Below are positions 1 through 9,500 of a DNA stretch of 64,000 bases, piece by piece; positions within the stretch are counted from its first letter, which is position 1; each line of letters opens with the position of its first letter. Location: positions 992,001-1,056,000 of the forward strand of contig NZ_CP139781.1 of NCBI RefSeq assembly GCF_019679435.2, in the 5' to 3' direction. The position numbers and the translations under genes were made by a program. Below the pieces are notes generated by a model. The model made no database searches, was not told the origin of the DNA, and saw nothing but the letters and a program-made list of their open reading frames with translations. This DNA is from Actomonas aquatica. Lineage in GTDB: Bacteria; Verrucomicrobiota; Verrucomicrobiia; Opitutales; Opitutaceae.

Positions 1-2
1 CC

Positions 3-1016
3 CGCGATCCCGCCGTGCTTTCGCTCGAACGCGGCGGCGCCCTGCTCTTCACCTACCCGCCTTCCGTGCAGGCGCTGTTGGACAAGGCCGGCGTCCGTGC
101 CTACCTGCCGCCCGAAACCGGCGCGCCCGAAGCCCGCGACGATCACGGCCGGCTGGGCGGCATCACCCACCTCATCCTCGACGGCCGATTGCTCATCGCC
201 TTGCTCGGTTTCGCCGGACTCGGTGCGAGCCTCTTGGTGCGTCGTCCCTCCACGTCCACGGCCGATGCCGACGTCGGTCCCTCCACCTGGACCGCACCAC
301 GCCTCTGGTGGTCCTCGACTTCGGTCGTGCTCACCTTCGCCGCCCTTTGGTCCACGTGGGAACTGCCGCTGGAATTCGACGCCACCGAACGCATTCGCCA
401 ACTCATGGCCCCCGCCGACCCGGGACTGTCGTTCGCCGACCTGAGTTTCCACTACGAGGGCCATGGTGAGGTCGACACCTCGCAAACGCCGGGCGCGGTC
501 TTGTCTGAACCGGAAACCTGGCGGCCCTTCACCCACGGCACGGCCTTCGGCGGCAAAACCAACGGCTTCCAAGGCACCCTCGCCAGCGCGCCCATTCCGA
601 TCACCGCCGACACCTTGTCGGTCCTTTTCACGGGTTTCCCCTGCGCGCACGGCAACGGCATGCGCTGGAAACTCCTGCCGCCCGATGGCGGGGAACCGCA
701 ATGGTCCGGCTACGACGGCCCGAACCCCGAGAGCGGTTGGTATACCTGGACCATCGACACCTCCGCCCACCGCGGCTGGAACGCCGTGCTCTATCTCTTC
801 GACGGCCGGCCCGATCGCGAGGGTTGGCTCGGCGTCACCCGCCCCGTCTTCACCGACGATCCCACCTGGGCCGCCGGCTGGCAGGCACGTCTCCGCGCCG
901 AACGCGCCGCGCCCGCCCATCGCACCCTCGCCGGGGCCACGCTCGTCTCGGGCAGCCTGTGGTTGCTCGGTGGCGTCGTCCTGCTCTTCAGTCGCCGTTT
1001 GCGTTCCCCGTCATGA
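3..1016 (+). CDS. C-terminal part of a membrane protein, probably GT-C-like (5' end outside window)
   Basis: The reading frame is open to the left window edge, so the start is upstream; the GTG at 15 is only the first internal candidate. The visible part has a short soluble stretch, then hydrophobic segments at about residues 58-76 and 98-115 (counted from the GTG). A roughly 190-residue non-membrane domain rich in Trp, Gly and Pro follows, and a final membrane segment sits near residues 305-328, just before the basic tail FSRRLRSPS. No family motif was recognised. Its stop overlaps the ATG of the next gene (ATGA at 1013-1016), so it belongs to the same operon as the GT2 and two polytopic genes that follow. 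A sugar-transferring or glycan-modifying role is inferred from context only. Confidence 0.55.
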   Translation, partial: RDPAVLSLERGGALLFTYPPSVQALLDKAGVRAYLPPETGAPEARDDHGRLGGITHLILDGRLLIALLGFAGLGASLLVRRPSTSTADADVGPSTWTAPRLWWSSTSVVLTFAALWSTWELPLEFDATERIRQLMAPADPGLSFADLSFHYEGHGEVDTSQTPGAVLSEPETWRPFTHGTAFGGKTNGFQGTLASAPIPITADTLSVLFTGFPCAHGNGMRWKLLPPDGGEPQWSGYDGPNPESGWYTWTIDTSAHRGWNAVLYLFDGRPDREGWLGVTRPVFTDDPTWAAGWQARLRAERAAPAHRTLAGATLVSGSLWLLGGVVLLFSRRLRSPS

Positions 1017-2182
1017 CCGATTCCACCGACATCGAGCTCACCTTGCTCATGCCCTGCCTCAACGAGGCCCTCACGCTGCCGTCCTGCCTGGCGGAGTGTC
1101 AGGAGATCATCGATCGCCTCGGCGTGTCGGCTGAAATTCTCATCGCCGACAACGGCAGCACCGACGGTTCCCAAGCCATCGCCGCAGCCGCCGGCGCCCG
1201 CGTTGTGCCCGTCACTCAGCGCGGCTACGGCCACGCGCTCAACACCGGCATTCAGTCCGCGCGCGGTCGCTACGTCATCATGGCCGACGCCGACGGTAGT
1301 TACGACTTTCGCGAATGTGGTCCCATGCTCGACGCCCTGCGCGCCGGCGCCGATATCGCCATGGGTAACCGCTTCGCCGGCGGTATCCAGCCCGGCGCCA
1401 TGCCCTGGAAAAACCGCTACATCGGCAACCCTGTATTGAGTTTTCTGGGACGCCTCTTCTTCAAGATTCCCACCCGCGATTTTCACTGCGGACTGCGTGG
1501 CGGTTCCAAAGCCGCGCTCACCGGTCTCGACCTGCGCACCGGCGGCATGGAGTTCGCCTCCGAGATGGTGATCAAAGCCTCCCTCTCCGGCCTCAAGATG
1601 GTGGAGACCCCCGTCTCGCTGCGACCCGATGGCCGCGACCGTCCGCCGCACCTGCGCCCGTGGCGCGACGGCTGGCGACACCTGCGCTTCATGCTGCTCT
1701 TCAGCCCGCGCTGGCTGTTCCTGCTGCCCGGCCTCGCTTTGCTCGCCGCCGGTCTCACCGGTTTCGCCACCTTGCTGCGCGGTCCGCTCGATCTCGGTGG
1801 CGTGGTGCTCGACGTGCACACCTTGCTCTACGCGGCCGCGGCCATCCTGTGTGGTTTCCAAGCGGTCGCTTTTGCGGTCATTTCCAAAGTCTTCGTTCAT
1901 GAGGCCGGCCTCGCGCCCGGCAGCCGCGACGAGAACAGCCCTCCGCCTTTTGCCGGCTTCACCCTCGAACGCGGCATCGTCGCCGCCGTCGCCCTCGGCG
2001 CGCTCGGACTTGGGCTCTCCATCGAAGCCGTGCTGCAATGGTCGCAAACCTCCTTCGGCGAACTGTCCCCCACGCGCATCCTGCGTTGGGTCGTGCCCGG
2101 CGTCACCTGCATGGTGCTGTCGCTCCAAGTCGCGCTCGCCGGTTTCTTCGTCGACATGATGCGACTGCGCTTGCGTCGCTAG
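1013..2182 (+). CDS. GT2 polyprenyl-phosphate sugar synthase-like glycosyltransferase with C-terminal membrane domain
   Basis: The 389-residue protein starts with a GT-A fold of the DPM1/GtrB type: LLMPCLNEA near residue 11, the ADNGSTDGS loop near 45-53 and the metal-binding D92-A-D94 (MADADGSYD). This family transfers a hexose from a nucleotide sugar to polyprenyl phosphate on the cytoplasmic membrane face. Four hydrophobic segments follow (about 228-250, 265-290, 318-338, 358-383), as in GtrB-like enzymes. The ATG overlaps the previous stop by 4 bp (ATGA), which fixes this start and implies translational coupling. The lipid-linked sugar it would make is the donor type used by the GT-C-like proteins directly downstream. 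The sugar identity cannot be read from sequence. Confidence 0.85.
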   Translation: MTDSTDIELTLLMPCLNEALTLPSCLAECQEIIDRLGVSAEILIADNGSTDGSQAIAAAAGARVVPVTQRGYGHALNTGIQSARGRYVIMADADGSYDFRECGPMLDALRAGADIAMGNRFAGGIQPGAMPWKNRYIGNPVLSFLGRLFFKIPTRDFHCGLRGGSKAALTGLDLRTGGMEFASEMVIKASLSGLKMVETPVSLRPDGRDRPPHLRPWRDGWRHLRFMLLFSPRWLFLLPGLALLAAGLTGFATLLRGPLDLGGVVLDVHTLLYAAAAILCGFQAVAFAVISKVFVHEAGLAPGSRDENSPPPFAGFTLERGIVAAVALGALGLGLSIEAVLQWSQTSFGELSPTRILRWVVPGVTCMVLSLQVALAGFFVDMMRLRLRR

Positions 2183-2189
2183 TCTCCGC

Positions 2190-4421
2190 ATGGCCGACCG
2201 CAAGCACAGCAAACCCGCCCCGCGTTGGCCGCTCTGGCTGGCCCTGTTGTGCGCCGTCTTGGCTGCGTTTCTCGCCTGGCAACGCGGTAGCCAAACCGAT
2301 GTCGAACTCGCTCCCTCCGACATCCGTTGGGAGCGCCTGAACAACCTCACCTGGGATGCCGAAACCGCCACACTCACCGTGACAGGGCCCGATCCCTTCG
2401 GCCATCTCGCGATCCCGGCGGCCTCCATGCCGCTCACCGAGCTGCGCATCAACGCACTCGGTCCCTACCATCCCGGCGGCTGGTATGTGTATCCATCGCC
2501 CGCCCACCTCGGTGCGCCCGTGATCAACCAGGACTGGGTCGTCACCGCCACCGTCGAAGACACGCCCGTCGGCCACGCTCTCGTGTGGGAACTGGAGGAC
2601 AGCCGCCTCGCCCGCATCGATCTGCCCGACGAACTCGACGTGCCCCTGCAGGTGAGCTCCATCCAGCTGCGCTCCCCGTGGGGCAGCTTGGCCAACCCTT
2701 ATGTGGTCGCGATGATCTGCGCGGTCGGCCTCTCGGCCTTGCTGCTGATCGGCGCCCTGCTGGCACGTTCGCTCGAACACAAACCGGTTGAGCTCGCCGT
2801 CATGCTGGCGCTCACCGCCGCCAAGGTCTGGCTCGTCGTCGGCATTGGCCAGACGATCTTCGCTGGCGCCATCCACGACGACCGCCTGTTCATGGACCAA
2901 GCCCGCGCCTTCGCCGCCGGCGAGTGGCTCGGGCCCTACCACGAACTCACCCTCGCCAAGGGTCCGGCCTACGCGATGCTGGTCGCCCTGTCGGCGCTCA
3001 CCGGCCTGCCGCTGCAGCTCAACACCGCCCTGTTTCACGCGCTGGCCTGCGGTCTCTTCGTCTGGGCGCTGAGCCCGTGGCTGCGCTCCGCCGGACCGCG
3101 ACTGCTCGTATTCACCATCCTGTTACTCGACCCGCAGAACCTGTCCGCCGAGGTCGTGGGCCGGGTCCTGCGCAGCGCCGTGCAAACTCCGCTCGTGCTG
3201 CTCACGCTGGCCGGCTTCGTCGGTTTGCTGGCCCGGTCGCGGGTGCGTGACCTTACCACCGCGCGCCTCGTGCCGTGGGCGCTCCTGGCCGGACTAAGCG
3301 CCAGCGTCTTCTGGGCTTCCCGCGAGGAAGCCATCTGGTTGGCCCCCTCGATCGCCCTTACCCTCGGCGCCGCCGTGATCGGCCTGTGGACCGCACCACA
3401 CGGCTCCCGCCTCGCTCGGCTCGCGGTGTGCCTGTTGCCGCTGTTGGTCTTCCAGGGCCTGCGCATGACCCACCGCGCCTGGAATGCATCCCACTACGGC
3501 CAGGTCGTAACGGTCGATGTCGCCGAAGGCAGTTTCCCCGCCGCCTATGGGGCCATGTTGCGCGTCGATCCCATAGACCCGATCCCGGGCGTGCCGCTCA
3601 CGCTCGCCACCCGCGAAACCATCTATCCGCACAGCCCGGCTTTCGCCGAAATCGCGCCCTTGCTCGACGGCGAACTGACCGAAAAATGGGCCAAACCCGG
3701 CTGGGGGCGCGACGGCAACCACGCGCGGGCCGGGCTCGAAATTCGCGGCGGTTGGTATCAATGGGCCCTGCGCGAGGCCGCCGCTCGACTCGGTTATTAC
3801 GAGTCCGCCACCGCCGCCGAAACCTATTGGGCCAGAGTCGCCACGGAGATTAATACCGCCGTCGATTCCGGTGCGCTCGCCGGCGGCAAATCGCGCCACG
3901 GTTTCTTCCCGCGCTGGCAGGAGGCGTATTCCGACCAAGTGACCCCGGCCCTCGGCCAGGCCCTCGATCTGGTCGTGCGCTGCACTGACTTTAAGGCCGT
4001 CGCCGTGCCCTCCTCCGGTAATCCGGAGCAGATCGAGGAACTCGCCGCCTTTCTGCACGCCCGCCCGGTGTGGGAACGTTCGCCGCCCTCCACCGACGGA
4101 CGCATCCGTCTCGCCATTCATCGCATCTACCAACTTACCGGCTGGTGGCTGACGGGGTTCGCCCTACTCGCCACCGCCATCGTGGCGTGGCGCGCACGAC
4201 GTGAGGTGTCGGCTCGCCTGCAGTTGGCCTTCCTCTGCGCCTGTTGGGGCGGCGCGCTCGCGTTGAGCGTGGTCGTCACGCTGGTGCACGTCACCTCCTT
4301 CTACGCCCTCATCGGCGCTTACCTCGCCCCCGCTTCGGCGTTGGTCATCGCCTGCTGGGTGCTGGCTCCCATGTGGGCCTTTGCCCGCCGCGAGCCATCG
4401 TCTCCCAATTCTGCCTCATGA
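2190..4421 (+). CDS. Large polytopic membrane protein, GT-C/PMT-like
   Basis: This 743-residue protein has an N-terminal membrane anchor (about 13-33) and then an extracytoplasmic beta-rich domain to about residue 165. Many membrane segments follow, beginning near 172. An acidic loop, IHDDRLFMDQARAF near 228-241, follows a membrane segment, and a LAKGPAYAMLVAL stretch comes after it. This resembles the acidic first loop and Lys/Gly-rich stretch of lipid-linked-sugar glycosyltransferases of the PMT/ArnT superfamily. A roughly 250-residue soluble insert lies between the last membrane blocks. It starts 7 bp after the GT2 gene, consistent with use of that enzyme's lipid-linked sugar. Assignment to GT-C rests on architecture and the acidic loop; no exact family is claimed. 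Confidence 0.6.
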   Translation: MADRKHSKPAPRWPLWLALLCAVLAAFLAWQRGSQTDVELAPSDIRWERLNNLTWDAETATLTVTGPDPFGHLAIPAASMPLTELRINALGPYHPGGWYVYPSPAHLGAPVINQDWVVTATVEDTPVGHALVWELEDSRLARIDLPDELDVPLQVSSIQLRSPWGSLANPYVVAMICAVGLSALLLIGALLARSLEHKPVELAVMLALTAAKVWLVVGIGQTIFAGAIHDDRLFMDQARAFAAGEWLGPYHELTLAKGPAYAMLVALSALTGLPLQLNTALFHALACGLFVWALSPWLRSAGPRLLVFTILLLDPQNLSAEVVGRVLRSAVQTPLVLLTLAGFVGLLARSRVRDLTTARLVPWALLAGLSASVFWASREEAIWLAPSIALTLGAAVIGLWTAPHGSRLARLAVCLLPLLVFQGLRMTHRAWNASHYGQVVTVDVAEGSFPAAYGAMLRVDPIDPIPGVPLTLATRETIYPHSPAFAEIAPLLDGELTEKWAKPGWGRDGNHARAGLEIRGGWYQWALREAAARLGYYESATAAETYWARVATEINTAVDSGALAGGKSRHGFFPRWQEAYSDQVTPALGQALDLVVRCTDFKAVAVPSSGNPEQIEELAAFLHARPVWERSPPSTDGRIRLAIHRIYQLTGWWLTGFALLATAIVAWRARREVSARLQLAFLCACWGGALALSVVVTLVHVTSFYALIGAYLAPASALVIACWVLAPMWAFARREPSSPNSAS

Positions 4422-6499
4422 ACGCGCTCTGGGTCCAACTCCGCCGTATCCATCCCGTCGTGACGCTCGCCGCGTTGCTCGTGCTGGGCTTCTTCGGCTG
4501 GGGCGTGGTCCGCGGCTGGAGTCTGCCGGTGACCGACTCACACAGCTCACGACAGGCGCAGACGGCCATCACCGCGCAACTGCTGCAGGAACAGGGTCCG
4601 TCGCCGCTCACGCCCTTCAACGGCCTCGGACCTCCCTGGTCGGTGCCGATGGAGTTCCCCACTTATCAGCTCCTCACCGCCGGGTTCACCGTCGTCACCG
4701 GTGGTGACGTTGTAGCCGCCGGCCGACTGGTTTCAGTGCTCGGATCCCTCGCGCTGTTGCCAGCGCTCTGGCTCCTGCTGGGCCGCCTCAACCTGACCGC
4801 CAATCAACGCGTCCTCATTCTCTGCGGTCTGCTCACCTCGTCGTTGTGGGTGCACTATTCCCGGGCGGTTTTGATCGAGACCTGGGCCACGGCCCTTGCC
4901 GTCTGGTGGCTGGCCGCGTGGGTGGAAGCGTTGCACCGCGGCACCTTTGAACGCCGCTGGCTTTTTGCCGCCACCGCTCTCGGCCTCGTCGCCGCGCTGA
5001 CCAAGGTCACCAGCTTCGCCGTCGTGTTGCCCGTGGCCTTCGTGCTCACGTTCGTTCGAGCCCGCGCGATCGGCCGCATCGCGTGGTATCGCTCCGGCTT
5101 TTGCACCGCGCCGGGCATCCTCGCTGTGGTCTGGTGGACGCATTGGAGCGACGCGGTGAAAGCCGCCCATCCCTACGCCGACTTCCTCACCTCGGCCGCC
5201 CTCACGGAGTGGAACTGGGGCACGCTCGCGCAGCGACTTGATCCGGTCTGGTGGCAACAGTGGTGGGCTCACGCCGACCTAATTTTGCCGCACTGGACGC
5301 TCGTGCTCATTCCGGTCGGCTTGGCGCTCGGCAACCGGGCGATCCGCATCGCCATCGGCCTGTGCCTGTTGGCTTTCGTCACCGGCCCTTTGGTCTTCGC
5401 CAACCTCTATTACGTCCACGACTACTACCACCTCGCCGTCGCGCCGTTCCTCGTCGTCGCAGTGGGACTCGGTCTGGTCGCGATCCAACAACGTGCGCCG
5501 CAACGCAAACTCCTCCTCCCGGTGGTCGCGTTGCTGGCGGTCGCCGTCTGGACCACGTCCGCGCTCGCCTACCGCGATGGACTGGGCCGCGGTCAGATGC
5601 GCAATCGCCCCATCCCCGAACTCGCGAACCGGCTGCAGGAGCTCACTCGCCCCGACGATGTCGTGTTGCTCTATGGCCGCGAATGGGAGCCCTTGGTCAC
5701 CTTCTATGCGGGACGACGCATGACCGCGATTCGCGGCACGCACGAGACCGATGAAACCGCCTGGCAAGCCTCCGTCGCTGCGCTCGCACCCGACCACTAC
5801 ACGGTGCTCGTCGCCCTCGACTCCGTGGCCGGCGACCTCGCGTTCGTGCATCACCGTTGCCGCGAACTCGGTCTCTCAACCACCCCGCTGGCCTCCACCG
5901 GCCGCGCCGATTTTTACGTGAGCGAAACCCGCCGCGCCGAACTCGCGCCGACTGTCACCGTTCTCCGCGAAGCCGGCCGCCTCCTGCCGCAACGCCCCGA
6001 CCGCATGGGGCCGGGCGAATCCCGCATCGAGTTCATCACCGCCGACTGGAAACCGGTGACCAACGCGGACATCGAGCGCCTCTACGGTCCGACCACGCCG
6101 GTGCCTGACGCGGTGTTCGCCAAATACGATCCCGCGCCCATGCAAGTCGGTGAGCAAACCGTGCTCCACATCCATCCGCCCGGCGGCCTGCACTACGCGC
6201 CGCTATCGGTCGAGCGCACCGTCACCCTCGACTACGGCATGATGCCGGAGATCTGGGAAAAGGAGCGCGACACCGACGGTGTGCGTTTCCGCGCTTACGT
6301 GCGTGATCCCGACGGCCGCGACCACCTCATCTGGACGGATTTTCTGCAGCCCCGCCGTGATCCAACCGACCAAGGTCAGCAGTCCGCCACCTTCACCATT
6401 CCCGCCCACCACGCTTTCGAGCTACGCCTCGACGCCGGCCCCGACCACAACCCCGGCTACGACTGGTCTTATATCGCCCGCCTGGAGTTGATACCCTAG
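4418..6499 (+). CDS. GT39/PMT_2-family membrane glycosyltransferase
   Basis: The 693-residue product has one N-terminal membrane segment (about 13-31) followed by the loop TDSHSSRQAQTA at 39-50. This matches the Asp-containing 'D-H-x-x-R' first periplasmic loop of the PMT_2/ArnT family, which transfers sugars from polyprenyl phosphate. EFPTYQLL near 79-86 is another common element. About ten further hydrophobic segments precede a C-terminal soluble domain (from about 450). The ATG at 4418 overlaps the preceding stop (ATGA), which rules out upstream in-frame codons as starts. Just after the TAG stop lies a short motif at 6501 shared with the large inverted repeat at 34169. Acceptor and sugar are unknown. 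Confidence 0.75.
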   Translation: MNALWVQLRRIHPVVTLAALLVLGFFGWGVVRGWSLPVTDSHSSRQAQTAITAQLLQEQGPSPLTPFNGLGPPWSVPMEFPTYQLLTAGFTVVTGGDVVAAGRLVSVLGSLALLPALWLLLGRLNLTANQRVLILCGLLTSSLWVHYSRAVLIETWATALAVWWLAAWVEALHRGTFERRWLFAATALGLVAALTKVTSFAVVLPVAFVLTFVRARAIGRIAWYRSGFCTAPGILAVVWWTHWSDAVKAAHPYADFLTSAALTEWNWGTLAQRLDPVWWQQWWAHADLILPHWTLVLIPVGLALGNRAIRIAIGLCLLAFVTGPLVFANLYYVHDYYHLAVAPFLVVAVGLGLVAIQQRAPQRKLLLPVVALLAVAVWTTSALAYRDGLGRGQMRNRPIPELANRLQELTRPDDVVLLYGREWEPLVTFYAGRRMTAIRGTHETDETAWQASVAALAPDHYTVLVALDSVAGDLAFVHHRCRELGLSTTPLASTGRADFYVSETRRAELAPTVTVLREAGRLLPQRPDRMGPGESRIEFITADWKPVTNADIERLYGPTTPVPDAVFAKYDPAPMQVGEQTVLHIHPPGGLHYAPLSVERTVTLDYGMMPEIWEKERDTDGVRFRAYVRDPDGRDHLIWTDFLQPRRDPTDQGQQSATFTIPAHHAFELRLDAGPDHNPGYDWSYIARLELIP

Positions 6500-6500
6500 T

Positions 6501-6520
6501 TAGGGTGTGTCTGGGCAAAA
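6501..6520 (+). repeat. Single end-like copy of the TAGGG(C/T)GTGTCTGGG motif
   Basis: The 20 bases closely match the terminus of the inverted repeat at 34169-34354 (TAGGGCGTGTCTGGGAAA there; TAGGGTGTGTCTGGGCAAA here). The motif begins one base after the TAG stop of the upstream gene. No matching second arm was found in the following 60 bases, so this looks like a lone or decayed end. Confidence 0.45.
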
Positions 6521-6560
6521 TGTTGGCGGTTTTGGCGGGTTCGAGTGTCGTAACCCCGTG

Positions 6561-9500
6561 ATGCGATACTTAAGCCCCCGGCTACTCGCCGTCTTCGCCA
6601 CCTTACTTCTCCCCGCGGTGCTCTCCGCCCAGACCGCCTGGCAACGCGTAGTGGACGCCTCCCCCGCCCTGTCGGTTCGCGATGTCGCCGCCAATGATGA
6701 ACGCTTTGTCGCCGTCGGTGAACTGGGTTTGGTCATCACCTCCCCCGACGGTTTCAATTGGACCGACCGCGATCCCGGCACTCACGAAACTCTGCTGGAA
6801 GTCACCCGTTTTAAGGACGGCTTTCTCGCCCTCGGTGCCGCCGGAACCCTCCTGCAATCGTCCGACGGAATTACATGGACGCCGCGCCTAGCCGGCGACA
6901 ACGCGGTGCAAAACCTCGCCTCCAACGATACTCTGGCCATCGCCACCAACGCCGACACCGCGTTTCTCTCCACTGATGGAGTCCGATGGGAACCTGTCTC
7001 GCTGGCCCTCGCTCCCTCCGCGATCGACGCGGCCCTCGGGTTCTTTTTTCTCCGCGTCGACGGGATTCCCTACGTTTCGCAAAACGGCCGTGAGTGGCAG
7101 CCCGTATCGTTTCCCGACGGCGTTGCCGCAGAACTCACCGGCGCCAACCTGGTCCCCGGCGCGACCGCCGCGCTCTACCACACCTACAACGCGGAGGGTT
7201 TCGCCGGCCTATTCCGCAGCACCGATGGCCAGGTTTGGTCGCCCGTGGAGTTCTCCTTTGAACCGTTCTTCTTTGGCTACGATGGCACCCAGTTTGTCGC
7301 CCGCACCGCCGATTCTAAAACCTTTGTTTCTCCAGACGGCACTTCGTGGGTCGCATCCGGTGCAACCGATTGGGCTTCGCTCGACCCTGGAGTCAGCCTG
7401 AACGGCGTTTCTATCCGCGACGCTCGAAACTTCGAACGTCGCACCGCCGATTCCGACTGGGAGCCGATCAACGCGACGCGCGTGGAACGGCGTTCCACGT
7501 TCGACGGCATCGCCTATGGCAATGAGCGTTGGGTGGTCGGGAGCGGCTTCGTTTCCTCAGATCTTTCCCAGTGGGATGCCGTCCCCCCCTTGCCGATACC
7601 GGAGGGCGTGACTATGGCGCTGAATCATCCGGAACCTCGGCCCAATCACCTCAGTTTCGCCCACGATCGCTTTTTTGTGACTGGGTCCACCTACATCCCC
7701 AGTGGCAGCATCCTTTGGTCATCGCCGGACGGTTCGGACTTCACCGTCGCAGCCCAAACCAGCGCCCGCCTGTCGTCGTCCGTGATCTACGCCAACGGGG
7801 TGTATCTCATTCCCGCCGTTAACGGTCGTGCTGCCCTGCGCTCCACCGATGGTTCGGCCTGGAACCTGGTGGAGGACTGCCTGCCCACATCCGACATGCC
7901 CGATGCCCGCAGCTTCGTGGTCAGCTTCGGATCCAGCTTTCTTGCCGCCATTGATGGCGCCGGTTGGTTCTCCTCCGCCGACGGGGTGACATGGTCGGCG
8001 CTGGTGGACAACGACACCACGCCAGCGATATCTCAACTGAGCGGTCTGAACGCCAATGCCGGCCAAATCGTTGCGTGGGGCGCCGGCTCCCTGTGGACCA
8101 GTCCGGACGGTCAAAATTGGAGTGCGGTCTCCGTGCCGGAATTCTGGATACGGAGCGCTTCCTTCTCCGGCGAGCGATTGGTCGCCGCCGGGGAGCAATC
8201 GGTTGCCACTTTGGGCCCGGAAGGTGTTTGGAACTACGCCGCTCTTTCGGTTTATTCCGCGTATTTTTCTGACGCCATAAGCATCGCGTCCAGCGACTCC
8301 CACACCTTGGTTTTGATGCGTAGCATCGTGCTCATGTCGCCCCACGGGATCGGTCCGGTAATCACCGCCATCTCCCCCGCTGACGCCGTCACCATTGCCG
8401 ACAACGAGCTCACCCAATTTAGCGTAACGGCCACCTCTTCGGCCACCCTTTCGTATCAGTGGGCCCACAACGGTCTCAACCTCACGAATGCCAACGGCGC
8501 CGCACTGCACACGCTGTTGCCGGTCGACCGCTTCGACAACTGGAGCAGAGTCGCCGTCAAGGTCAGTGACGGGACCCACACCGTGGCCGGAGTGGTGCCG
8601 ACCCAGGTCATCTCTTCGACGCCGCCCTTTCTCGACGAAGACGGAATATCCTCGTTCCTACGTTTCCGCGCCGACGGTATCGGATTCTGGAACCTGAGGG
8701 CCGACATAACCGGCTCCATTCTCGACTACCAATGGTATCGCGATGGTGAACCCATTCCGGGGGGCACTTGGGCCGAGCTTAACGTCATCGCCAATGTGAC
8801 CAACATCGGACACACCTACCACGTCGTCGGCAGCAACGCTTTTGGCACAGTCGCCAGTAGTGAGTTTACCATTACGCGGCCGCAAATCGCCGCCGGGGAG
8901 ATCGCCATCACGATGGAGTCACACCTCTCTCTGCCGACGGACGTCCGGTTGAGCCTGGACGTGGAGCACGCGGCTCAGATCCAATGGCGCCGCAACGGCG
9001 TTCCAATTCCTTGGGCCACCTACTCCAACTACTACCTCCGCACCGACCGACAGCCCCCTGACGGCGGCGGTTGGAGCGGTTTCTACGACGTGGTGCTTAG
9101 CAACGCCTACGAAACCGTCGTGGTCCAGGCCGTGCGCCTCCATTTGGCCGGCGACCCGGACCTGCCGACCACGATCCCAACCTATCCGGCACCGTCAGCA
9201 GATTTTATGCGATTGGCCAACCTGTCCGTCCGCGCGCCGGCTAGCACCGGATCCCACGCCTTGGTCGCCGGTTTCGTGCTCGACGATTCCACGCAGGTCA
9301 CGACCGAGCGCGCCTCCTCCGTGCTCCTGCGTGCCATCGGTCCGGGGTTGAACGCCTTCGATGTCCCCGACGCCATGGCCGATCCGGCGCTGAGCCTCAG
9401 TGAGCCCAACGAGACCGCGATTGCCTCCAACCAAGCCTGGTCGTCCAACCTCGCCACCACCTTCGCCACCGCCGGAGCGTTCGCGCTGGAGGAGGCGTCC

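Noticed and set aside
791-2452. 553-residue open frame on the - strand
   Set aside because: It is antisense to two well-supported genes, has biased low-complexity composition (Gly/Arg/Glu/His rich) and no domain; a by-product of high GC.
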